Shown here piece by piece: positions 40,548 through 64,000 of a stretch of DNA of 64,000 nt (position 1 is the first letter of the stretch; each line of letters starts with the position of its first letter). The notes under the pieces were generated by a model. It saw only the letters and a list, made by a program, of their open reading frames with translations. It made no database searches and had not been told where the DNA came from. The position numbers and the translations under genes were made by a program. Source of the stretch: Microglena sp. YARC (Eukaryota; Chlorophyta; Chlorophyceae; Chlamydomonadales; Chlamydomonadaceae); the NCBI GenBank assembly GCA_022414725.1, contig CM039462.1, positions 97,408,963 to 97,472,962 on the forward strand, given 5' to 3'.

Positions 40548-41547
40548 NNNNNNNNNNNNNNNNNNNNNNNNNNNNNNNNNNNNNNNNNNNNNNNNNNNNN
40601 NNNNNNNNNNNNNNNNNNNNNNNNNNNNNNNNNNNNNNNNNNNNNNNNNNNNNNNNNNNNNNNNNNNNNNNNNNNNNNNNNNNNNNNNNNNNNNNNNNNN
40701 NNNNNNNNNNNNNNNNNNNNNNNNNNNNNNNNNNNNNNNNNNNNNNNNNNNNNNNNNNNNNNNNNNNNNNNNNNNNNNNNNNNNNNNNNNNNNNNNNNNN
40801 NNNNNNNNNNNNNNNNNNNNNNNNNNNNNNNNNNNNNNNNNNNNNNNNNNNNNNNNNNNNNNNNNNNNNNNNNNNNNNNNNNNNNNNNNNNNNNNNNNNN
40901 NNNNNNNNNNNNNNNNNNNNNNNNNNNNNNNNNNNNNNNNNNNNNNNNNNNNNNNNNNNNNNNNNNNNNNNNNNNNNNNNNNNNNNNNNNNNNNNNNNNN
41001 NNNNNNNNNNNNNNNNNNNNNNNNNNNNNNNNNNNNNNNNNNNNNNNNNNNNNNNNNNNNNNNNNNNNNNNNNNNNNNNNNNNNNNNNNNNNNNNNNNNN
41101 NNNNNNNNNNNNNNNNNNNNNNNNNNNNNNNNNNNNNNNNNNNNNNNNNNNNNNNNNNNNNNNNNNNNNNNNNNNNNNNNNNNNNNNNNNNNNNNNNNNN
41201 NNNNNNNNNNNNNNNNNNNNNNNNNNNNNNNNNNNNNNNNNNNNNNNNNNNNNNNNNNNNNNNNNNNNNNNNNNNNNNNNNNNNNNNNNNNNNNNNNNNN
41301 NNNNNNNNNNNNNNNNNNNNNNNNNNNNNNNNNNNNNNNNNNNNNNNNNNNNNNNNNNNNNNNNNNNNNNNNNNNNNNNNNNNNNNNNNNNNNNNNNNNN
41401 NNNNNNNNNNNNNNNNNNNNNNNNNNNNNNNNNNNNNNNNNNNNNNNNNNNNNNNNNNNNNNNNNNNNNNNNNNNNNNNNNNNNNNNNNNNNNNNNNNNN
41501 NNNNNNNNNNNNNNNNNNNNNNNNNNNNNNNNNNNNNNNNNNNNNNN
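40548..41547. other. Assembly gap, exactly 1000 N
   Basis: The run of N is exactly 1000 bases, the signature of an arbitrary scaffold gap. Frames spanning it are meaningless. Confidence 0.99.
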
Positions 41548-44500
41548 CATTACATGATGTTATTTTGCATCACTGTGGTCGCTCAAGGTGCCTGGGCTCA
41601 GCATGGGGTCGCCTGATATGGAGAGTGATGGAATAAGTACATACATGATTGTTCATTGATACTGGTCTCAAGGTGCCCTGGTGGCTCAGCTTGGGATCGG
41701 CTGTATAGCAGAGTATGATAGTTCAGTACATTAGTGTTTTGATCACTGGTCTCAGGTGCCTGAGTGGGCTCAGCATTGGGTCGGCCTGATAGGAAGAGAG
41801 TGATGGAATACGTTCATTACATGATGTGTTTTGATCACGTTCCCTCAAGTGCCTGTGCTCCAGCATTGGGCTCGGCCTGAATAGGAAGAGTGAGAATGAG
41901 TTCAGTACATAGTGATTCTTGATCACTGGGTCACTCCAAGCGTTGCCTGTGGCTCAGCAAAATTGGAGTCCGCCGGCGATAGGCGAGCATGAATGAATTG
42001 AGTTCAGTACTGATGCTGTTTTGTAATCACTGGGCCTCAAGGGCCTGGTGGGTCCAGCATAGGGCAGTCGCACCTGATAGGAAGCAGTGATGGAATGAGT
42101 TCAGTACAGAGATAGTTTTGGAATTCACTGCCTCAGGTGCTGGTGGCCTCACATGCGGGCCGCTGATAGGAGATTCATGGAATGGTTCAGATTACAGGGA
42201 TGTTTTTGATCACGGGGGCCTCCAAGGTGCCTGCCGTGGGCTCAGCATTGGGGTCGCCTGGATAGGAGAGTGACCTGGAATAGAGTTCAGTACATGATTC
42301 ATTGTGTTCTTGAATCACGTGGGTCTCACGTGTTGGTGGCTCGCATTGTCAAGCCTGGAATAGGGAGTGATGGAATGAGTTCAGTACAGGATGTGTTTTG
42401 CACTGGTCCATCAAGGTGCACTGTGGGCTCAGCATTGGGATCGCCTGGATAGGAGATGTGGAATGGTTCAGTACATAGTTTTTTGATCACGTTCCTCAAG
42501 GGCTGTGGGCTCAACTGGGGTCGGCCTGGATAAGGGGAGAGTATGCGATAAGTTCAGTACATGATGTGTTGATCACGTTGTCCTCAAGTGCCTGGTGGCG
42601 TCAGCATTGGGTCGGCGGCAATGAGATGATGGAAATGAGTTAGAACATGATGTAGTTTTACACTGGGTCCTCAGTGCCTGGTGGGCTCAGCCATTGGGAC
42701 GGCCTGGATAGGGAGAGTGATGCATGAATTCAATACATGATGTTTGATCACTGGCGTCTCCAGGTTGCCGTGGTGAGAATCAGCATTGTTCCAGCCTGGA
42801 TAGGAGAAGTGATGGAATGAGTTCAGTACATATTGTGTTTTGATTCACTGGTCTCAAGAAAGCGGTAGGGTTCAGCATTTGGGTCAGGCCGAATAGGAAA
42901 GAGTGATGAACTGGTCTCAGTACATGATGTGATTGATCACGGGTCCTCAAGGTGTCCTTGTGGCTCAGCATTTGGGTCGCCTGGATATGGAGAGTGATGG
43001 AAGAGTTCAACATGAGATGTTTTTATCACTGGTCCTCAAGTCCTGGGGGCCAGCATTGGGGTCGGTGATAGGAGATGATGTAATGAATCAAGTCATACAG
43101 ATGTGTTTTTATCACTGGGTCTCAAGGTGCCTACGGTCGGGCTCCAGCGGCTCTGGATATGGGATTGGTAAGAGGAGAGTGCCTGGATAGAGGAGAGGAT
43201 GGAATGATTCCAGTTCGTGTGTCTTTGATCACTGCGTCCTCGAGTCTGCCTAGTGGGCTCAGACATTGGAGTCGGCCTGGGATAGGGAGAGTGAGGACTG
43301 AGTTTCAGTACATATGTGTTGATCCACTGGGTCCTCAGGGCCTGTAAGCTCCGTGGTCTGCTGATAGGGGCGTGATGAATGAGATCAGCAGATGTTTTGT
43401 ATCACTGGGGTCCATCAGTCCTGTGGTCAATTGATCGCTGGATAGGGAGAGTGATGGAATGAGTTCAGTACATGATGTGTTTTGATCACTGGGTCCTCAA
43501 GGTGCCTGGTGGGGCTCAGCATTGGAGGTCGGCCTGGATAGGGAGAGTGAATGGATATGAGTGTCAGATACATGATGTGTTTTCACTGAATCCCTGGGTC
43601 CTCAAGGTGCTGCTGGTGGGCTCAGCATTGGGTTCGGCCTGGATACGGGAGAGTGATGGAAGGAGTACAGATCCACGATGATGTTGTTTTGATCACTGGG
43701 GTCCTCAGGTGCCTGGTGGCTCAGCATGGGGTCGGCCTGGATAGGGGAGAGTGATGGAATGAGTCGCAGTACATGATGTGTTTTGATCACTGTTGGGTCC
43801 TCAAAGGTGGGACTCAGCAACTTGGGGGTGCCTGGCATAGGGGAGAGTGATGGAATGAGTTCAGTCATGATGTGTTTTACAACTGGGTCCTCAAGGTCCT
43901 GGTGGCTCAGCTTGGGTCGCATGGCATAAGGGAAGAGGACTTGAATGATCATAGCTGATGTGTTTTGATCACTGGTCCTCAAGGTGACCTGGTGGGCTTC
44001 AGCAATTGGGGTCGCCTCATAAGGAGAGATATGGAAATGAGTTCAGTACAGTATTGTTTTGCATCACTGAGGTCCTCAAGGCATCCTGGGCTCAGCATTG
44101 GGGTGGCTGGTAGGGAGAGTGATGGAATGATACATATGTGTTTTGATATGGTCCTCACGCCTGGCTTGGGCTCAGCTTGGGCTCGCCTGGTGATAGTGAG
44201 ATGAGATGAGTTCATACAGGATGTGTTTGATCACTGGGTCTCAAAGGTGCTGTGCAATTGGGTCGGCCGGATAGGAGATTGGATGGAATTAGAGTTTCTG
44301 ATAACAGGATGTGATTTTGTTATGCACTGCTGTTCTCTCAACAGTGTGCCTGGGGCTCTACATTGGTCGGCCTGGATAGGAGAGTGAATGGAATGTGAGA
44401 TGTACATGATGTGTTTGATCACTGGGTGTCCCTCATTTGGTGCCTGTTACTGTGGGCTGATTGGGGTGCGCCTGGATAGTCGGAGAGTGGAATGGGAATG

Positions 44501-47500
44501 AGTCAGACATTGAACATGGAATGTTGAATCACTGCGGGTCCTCATAGAGGGCTTTGTGCTCGCATTTGGGATGGCTCAGCAAGAGGGGTGATGGAATGAC
44601 CCTGGACAAGGGAGAGTGATGGGAATGAGTTCGCTGTCATGATGTGTTTTGATCCTACTGGGTCCTCAGGTGCCTGGTGGGCTCAGCATTTGGGTCGCTG
44701 GATAGGGAGAGTGATGGAATGAGGTGTTCAGTACCATGATGTTGTTTTGATGTGTTGTGATCCACTGGTCATCAGAGGTGCTGGTGGTGCTCAGCATGTG
44801 CCTGGGGTCAGTATTGGGTCGGACTGATCGGCGGTGAGTGGATGGTAATGAGATTCAGTACAAGGTGTTTTGAGGTGCCTGGTGGCTCATTGTTGGGTCT
44901 GGCCTGGATAGGGAGAACAGTGATGGAATGAAGGTTCAGTGGGTCCTCAAGGTGGGCCTGTGGGGTCCGGCCTGGATAGGGAGAGTGATGGAATGAGTTC
45001 AGCATGATGTGTATTTTGATTGGGGTCTTAAGTGTGCCGGCCTGATAGGAGATGAGTGAATGAGTTCAGTCTTACATGATGTGTTGATCACTGGGGTTCC
45101 TCAAGGTTGTGGGCTCAGCATTGGGGTCGGCCTGTGATAGGGAGAGTGATGATGAAATGAGTTCAGTATGATGTGTTTGATCACTGGTCCCTCAAGGTGC
45201 CTGTGGGCTCAGCATTGGGGTCGGCCTGGATAGGGAGAGTGATGGAATGAGTTCAGTACGAAGGATGTGTTTTGATCATGGGCCTCAAGTGCTGGTGGGC
45301 TCAGCTGGGGTCGGCCTGGATAGGGAGAGTGATGGAGATGAGTTCAGTAACTTATGCTGTTTGATCACTGGGTGCCTCAAGGTGCCTGGTGGGGCTCCAG
45401 CATTTGGAGTCGGCCTGGATAGGGATGAGTGATGGAATGAGGTTCAGTAACATGATGTGTTTTTGATCACTGGGTTCCTCAAGGTGCCAAGATCAGCCAA
45501 TTGGGGTCGGCCTGGATAGGGAGAGTGATGGAAATGAGTACAGTACAATGGAATGTGTTAACAAGATTGATCACTGGGTCTCAAGGTTGCCTGGGTGGCT
45601 CAAAGCATTGGGGTCGGCTGGATAGGGAGATGGGAATGTACAAGAATACAGGATGTGTTTTGATCACTGGGCTCCTCAAGCTCAGCATTGGGGTCGGCCT
45701 GGATAGGGAGAGTGATGGAATGAGTTCAGTACATGATGTGTTTTGATCACTGGGTCCTCAAGGTGCCTGGTGGGCTCAGCATTGGGGTCGGCCTGGATAG
45801 GGAGAGTGATGGAATGGTTCAGTACATGATGTGTTTTGATCACTGGGTCCTCAAGGTGCCTGGTGGGCTCAGCATTGGGGTCGGCCTGGATGGAAGGGAG
45901 TGATGATGTGATGAGAATGAGTTTCAGATAATGGAATCAGTCAGTACAGGTGTTTTTGATCACTGGTCCTCAATGCTGTCTGTGGGCTCAGCATTGGGTG
46001 GCCTGAGATAGGGAGAGTGATGGAATGCATTGGGTCGGCCTTCAGTACATGATGATGTGTTTTGATCACTGGGTCCTCAAGGTGCCTGGTGGGCTCAGCC
46101 ATTGGGGTCGGCCTGGATAGGGAGAGTGATGGAATGAGTTCAGTACATGATGTGTTTTGATCACTGGGTCCTCAAGGTGCCTGGTGGGCTCAGCATTGGG
46201 GTCGGCCTGGATAGGGAGAGTGATGGAATGAGTTTCAGTACATGATGTGTTTTGATCACTGGGTCCTCAAGGTGCCTGGTGGGCTCAGCATTGGGGTCGG
46301 CCTGGATAGGGAGAGTGATGGAATGAGTTCAGTACATGATGTGTTTTGATCACTGGGTCCTCAAGGTGCCTGGTGGGGCTCTAAGCATTGGGGGTCGGCC
46401 GGGATAGGGAGAGTGATGGAATGAGTACAGTACAGGATGTGTTTTGATCACTGGGTCCTCAAGGTGCCTGGTGGGCTCAGCATTGGGGTCGGCCTGGATA
46501 GGGAGAGTGATGGAATGAGTACAGTACAGGATGTGTTTTGATCACTGGGTCCTCAAGGTGCCTGGTGGGCTCAGCATTGGGGTGCCCCTGAGCATAGGGA
46601 GAGTGATGGAATGAGTTCAGTACATGATGTGTTGATCACTGGGTCCTCAAGGTGCCTGAGTGGGTCCGGCTGGATTAGGGAGAGTGATGGAATGATTCAG
46701 CATGATTGGGGTCGGCCTGGATAGGGAGAGTGATGAATGAGTTCAGTACAGTACATGATGTGTTTTGATCACTGGGTCCTCAAGGTGCCTGGTGGGCTCA
46801 GCATTGGGGTCGGCCTGGATAGGGAGAGTGATGGAATGAGTTCAGTACATGATGTGTTTTGATCAGGTGCCTGGTTGGGGCCTCTGCTGGGTCTACAGTC
46901 AAGGTGCAGTGGGTGCCTGGGCCTCAGCATTGGGGTCGGCCTGCGATAGGTAGCATGAGTGAAGGTGCCTGGTGGGATGAGTACAGTACAAGGTGCTGGT
47001 GGGCGATGTGGGTCCGCCTGGTGTTGGAATGATCACTGGGTCCTCAAGGTGCCTGGTGGGCTCAGCATTGGGGTCGGCCTGGATAGGGAGAGTGATGGAA
47101 TGAGTTCAGTACATGATGTGTTTTGATCACTGGGGTCCTCAAGGTGCCTGGTGGGCTCAGCATTGGGGTCGGCCTGGATAGGGAGAGTGATGGAATGAGT
47201 TCAGTACATGATGTGTTTTGATCACTGGGTCCTCAAGGTGCCTGGTGGGCTCAGCATTGGGGTCGGCCTGGATAGGGAGAGTGATGGAATGAGTTCAGTA
47301 CATGATGTGTTTTGATCACTGGGTCCTCAAGGTGCCTGTGGGCTCAGCATTGGGGTCGGCCTGGATAGGGAGAGTGATGGAATGAGTTCAGTACATGATG
47401 TGTTTTGATCACTGGGTCCTCAAGGTGCATGGTGGGCTGGGCGTTGGGGGCGATTGGGCGTTGGGGTCGGCCTGGACAGGGAGAGTGATGGAGAGAGTAC

Positions 47501-47850
47501 AGTACACGATGTGTGTTTGACTATACTTTGTGAGCTTTCAAGGAGCTTGGTGGCTGGGCATTGGGTCGGCTGGCTTAAGAAAGTGATGGAATGAGTTTTG
47601 TACATTATGTTTTTGATCACTGGGTCCTCAAGGTGCCATGGTGGGGCTGGCCGTTGGTTCAGTTGGGCGTTGGGGTCGGCCTGGATAGGGAGAGTGATGG
47701 AATGATTACAGTACATGATGTGTGTTTGACTATACTTAGTGAGCTCTCCAGGAGCTTGGTGGGCTAGGCCTTGGGGTCGGCCTGTATAGGGAGAGTGATG
47801 AAATGATAACATGATGTGTTTTGACCATCGTTTGTGAGCTATTCATTGGC
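41548..47850 (-). repeat. ~94-bp tandem array, about 65 copies, probable exon-edge array
   Basis: The clean unit (for example 47061-47430) is 94 bp. On the minus strand it contains CATCACTCTCCCTATCCAG, a good 3' splice acceptor, followed by the open stretch ADPNAEPTRHLEDPVIKTHH. This matches the pattern of the other exon-edge arrays, so the full exon would lie at lower coordinates, in or before the gap, and would belong to the CPC1/SPEF2-like gene. Copies from 41548 to about 45200 are full of one-base indels, while those after about 45700 are mostly clean. Confidence 0.75.
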
Positions 47851-47925
47851 TTCGTCAAGCTGTGGGAACATTTGGAGTCCTGCTGGGCACCAGGAAAAAT
47901 GTAATCATCATCATCATCATCACCA
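47845..47925 (-). repeat. Dispersed (GAT)n-linked repeat, copy 2
   Basis: Minus-strand match to 24116-24205 (TTTTTCCTGGTGCCCAGC, then GGACTCCAAATGTTCCC and AGCTTGACGAAGCCA). Confidence 0.5.
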
Positions 47926-47929
47926 TCAT

Positions 47930-48600
47930 CATTGTTACCCCCATTTTGGGTCCTTCTTAGACAACACTCCATAGACACATTACGTGTTTTATGGTTCTAG
48001 CGAGCGGGTTAGGTTGGGTTGACCTTTGGTCCCCTTCCTTGCCCTCCTATGCAGCTTTTGTGCAATACACAAATTGGCCCCTCCTTAGCCCCTTTTTGTG
48101 AATTGCGATGCTCATATGTGCTCTTATGAGAATATGTCAGGTGTTAATAAGTCTTCTAATTGTTACAAGATATAGAATGTTCAATTTGTTTTTGTTCTTC
48201 ATGAAACCTGAAAATGCGGTTTAGTGACAGACAAATACACGATTATCGGCATATTGCAATGGGGGGGTAACTTCAAACCAGAATGACCCCATCATCCAAC
48301 TTTGTAGATAATCATCCAACTTTGTAGATATCATAGAGAGGATGAAGAAGGCGGTTATATTTCTTGATTTGGCCCAGTATATAAAAAAGTAATGGTCCTT
48401 CAAAGTTTGGGGCAGCGGTGGGGGGAGGGGGGGGGGGGGGGGTCGAGGGAAAAATCTGACATTTTCAAAAACAAAATGTACTTTTCAGCCGCTTTTCAGG
48501 CACTTTTTTCTAGCCCTCAGAATGACATGGAGTGGAACTAGGGTGTTCCTCTACTAAATACCAATCCATTTATGCTATGGGGTAGAGATCCACCACAAAA
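47930..48600. other. Probable intron, no exon seen
   Basis: Unique sequence with a duplicated ATCATCCAACTTTGTAGAT (near 48292) and a poly-G run at about 48422-48442. No coding feature. Confidence 0.4.
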
Positions 48601-48615
48601 TTAATGCCCAGGGCA

Positions 48616-48674
48616 GGGGGGGGGGGGGGGGGGGGGGGGGGTCCAGGGTCTCTTTCTCTCTCTCTCTCTCTCTC

Positions 48675-48734
<60 letters not shown>

Positions 48735-48750
48735 TCTCTCTCTCCACACA
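48616..48750. repeat. Poly-G and (CT)n tract
   Basis: About 25 G followed by CTCTCT repeats with a few interruptions. Confidence 0.9.
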
Positions 48751-49149
48751 CACAACGCCCTAACCAATACGTGTACAACGACGTACAGAGCGAGACCTCG
48801 TGGTAGTTCGCTGCATCTTCATTTTTGACTGACTTTTTTGGCTGACTTTGTTTTGACTGACTGATTGACTGACTGACCCCTAAGCCCCACCAAACAATGT
48901 AACATTGATGATGATGATTTCAATGTTTCAAACATTCCCAATGGTCTTGAGACCAACCTCAATGGAAAGGCCTTTGAAAACCCAGTAAAATTAGCATAAT
49001 TAGACACCATTACACTTAGTGGTGGCTGAGATAGTGGCTGTACAGTGCGTTCCGGAGACGGGGGGGGGGGGGGAGGGGGGGGGGGTCTTTCACTTTTTTT
49101 TGCCCCCCTCCCCCCCTCCTTAGCATATTGTTATATTTATACTGTAACT

Positions 49150-49265
49150 TTGTGACAGGAGCTCCAGGTTCGGAATCGCCGCGATTAGCATCACCACGTA
49201 ACATGTATACCATACCTTTGTGATGGGAGCTCCTAGTTCGGGATTACAGCGATTATCAACACCTT
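49150..49265 (-). repeat. Downstream partial copies of exon 49705-49836
   Basis: Two minus-strand copies of the exon's 3' end (CCGAACTAGGAGCTCCC-TCA-AAAG) at about 49213-49245 and 49150-49185. A further TTTTTATAGCTTTTTAGGGCC repeat follows at 49430-49600. Confidence 0.55.
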
Positions 49266-49704
49266 GTTACATTGATACCTTCCCTTGGTAATTTTAATTA
49301 TCAACACCTTGTTACATTGATACCTTCCCTTAGTAATTTGTTTTACATCTGAAAGTCTTTTTTAGCTTTATGGTTGTAGGCCTCCTTCAGGGATAGCGTG
49401 TTACTGCTTGTATAGTTTTTTACAGCTCTTTAGGGCCATTTAAGGGCTTTTAATAGTTTTTTTATAGCTTTTTAGGACCATTTAGGGCTTCTATAGTTTT
49501 GTATAGCTTTTTAGGGCCATTTAGGGTGTTTATAGTTTTTATAGCTTTTTAGGGCCATTTAGGGCTTCTATAGTTTTTATAATTTTTAGGGCCATTTAGG
49601 GCAAAAATAAAACTTTGTATTTTTTGTGTAAAGCGATCATTTCGCTAGAACGGGGTCAAAACTAGCGGTCGCTATAAATAGCGGGGGAAAAATCCCTGCC
49701 TTAC

Positions 49705-62784
<13,080 letters not shown>

Positions 62785-62799
62785 CTGAAGGGGAGTCAC

Positions 62800-64000
62800 A
62801 GAGGGGGGGGGGGGGGGGGGGGGGGGGAGTGTGGGTGAGTGAGTGGGTGCGTCTGCGTGTGTGATTGAGTACAGCAAACGGAAAGCCATGCCAGTCTTCT
62901 GCATCAACAAGCTGTTGGCTGTTTTGAATCCATGGTGAGTCCAACACCCTTGACAGATGACTGAAGGGAGTTGCAGAGGGGGGGGGGGGGGGATGTGGGT
63001 GAGTGAGTGGTTGTGTCTGCCTGTGTGATTGAGTACAGCAAACGGAAAGCCATGCCAGGCTTCGCTATCATCAGTTGGCTGTTTTCGAATCCATGGTGAT
63101 TTTAACACCCTTGAGAGATGACTGAAGGGAGTGAAAGAGAGAAGGGGGGGGGGGGGGGGGGGGGAGTGAGTGGTTGTGTCTGCCTGTGTGATTGAGTACA
63201 GCAAACGTAAAGCCATGCCAGGCTTCGCCATTATCAGGCTGATGGCTGTTTTTGAATCCATGGTGACTTTAACACCCTTGAGAGATGACTGGAGGGAGTC
63301 ACAGAGGGGGGGGGGGGGGGGGGGGGGAGTGAGTGGTTGTGTCTGCGTGTGTGATTGAGTACAGCAAACGGAAAGCCACGCCAGGCTTCGCCATTATCAG
63401 GCTGGTGGCTGTTTTCGAATCCATGGTGACTTTAACACCCTTGAGAGATGACTGGAGGGAGTCACAGAGGGGGGGGGGGGGGGGAGTGAGTGGTTGTGTC
63501 TGCGTGTGTGATTGAGTACAGCAAACGGAAAGCCACGCCAGGCTTCGCCATTATCAGGCTAGTGGCTGTTTTCGAATCCATGGTGACTTTAACACCCTTG
63601 AGAGATGACTGGAGGAGTCACAGAGGGGGGGGGGGGGGGGGGGGAGTGAGTGGTTGTGTCTGCGTGTGTGATTGAGTACAGCAAACGGAAAGCTATGCCA
63701 GGCTTCTCCATCATCAGGCTGATGGCTGTTTTTGAATCCATGGTGACTTTAACACCCTTGAGAGATGACTGAAGGGAGTGAAAAAGAGAAGGGGGGGGGG
63801 GAGTGAGTGGTTGTGTCTGCGTGTGTGATTGAGTACAGCAAACGTTTAAAGCCACACCAGGCTTCTGCATCATAAAGCTGTTGGCTATTTTTGAACCCTG
63901 GTAACTCAACACCCTTGAGAGATGTCTGAAGGGAGTCACAGAAGGGGGGGGGGGGGGGGGGGGGGGAGAATGTGGGTGAGTGGGTGTGTCTGCGTGTGTG
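62800..64000 (-). repeat. Upstream partial copies of exon 62647-62784, ~160-bp period
   Basis: At least eight minus-strand copies of [poly-C, TCTGTGACTCC-TTCAG acceptor, then SSLKGVKVTMDSKTA and KPG-AFRLLYSI] run to the window end. Each contains a poly-G run on the plus strand, a GTGAGTGGTTGTGTCTGC-GTGTG tract and the ATTGAGTACAGCAAACG motif. Confidence 0.85.

Noticed and set aside
40435..41636. Open frames of 370-390 codons
   Set aside because: They run through the 1000-N gap.

Overview
The window is eukaryotic nuclear DNA, most likely from a flagellated green alga. Evidence: GT-AG introns; TGTAA polyadenylation-type signals after genes; the 3' end of a plastid-type DUF4079-like gene; a multi-exon gene resembling the ciliary central-pair protein CPC1/SPEF2; an alanine-glyoxylate-aminotransferase-2-like exon; and an F-box/ankyrin gene of a style common in chlorophytes. 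A Dunaliella-like alga is only a guess. Most of the 64 kb is long introns and intergenic DNA packed with microsatellites, homopolymers (up to 56 G), minisatellites, SINE-like copies and hAT-like elements.

Layout. 0-6.3 kb: last two coding exons of the DUF4079-like gene (+), separated by a ~5 kb intron holding copies of the exon's 3' half, (CT)n and ~0.8 kb tandem units. 6.3-12.5 kb: a SINE, a hAT-like MITE and two 25-bp arrays. 12.6-19.3 kb: an AGT2-like exon (-) followed in its downstream intron by about 13 copies of its own 3' half, interrupted by a 1.8 kb hAT-like element. 19.9-22.3 kb: intact single-exon F-box/ankyrin gene (+) whose stop codon lies in a SINE. 22.3-29.6 kb: SINEs, palindromic repeats and minisatellites.

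29.9-36.2 kb: a two-exon 171-residue gene (-), then a compact minus-strand block that I read as an endogenous polinton-like virus or virophage-like element. In transcription order: double-jelly-roll major capsid protein (frameshifted), an unassigned frameshifted gene, two small or charged proteins, an A32-like packaging ATPase (one frameshift), a small protein, a penton/minor-capsid-like protein and a glycine-rich PX-like protein. 36.2-40.5 kb is unassigned and ends in a 1000-N gap. 41.5-47.8 kb is a ~94-bp array, error-rich next to the gap. 49.7-62.8 kb: eight recognised exons of the CPC1/SPEF2-like gene (-), seven of them phase 0 at both ends.

The most striking feature is general: nearly every recognised multi-exon coding exon is flanked by tandem arrays of its own edge. 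Copies of [intron end + exon 5' half] lie upstream and copies of [exon 3' half + intron start] lie downstream, so the complete exon sits between two arrays of decoy splice sites.
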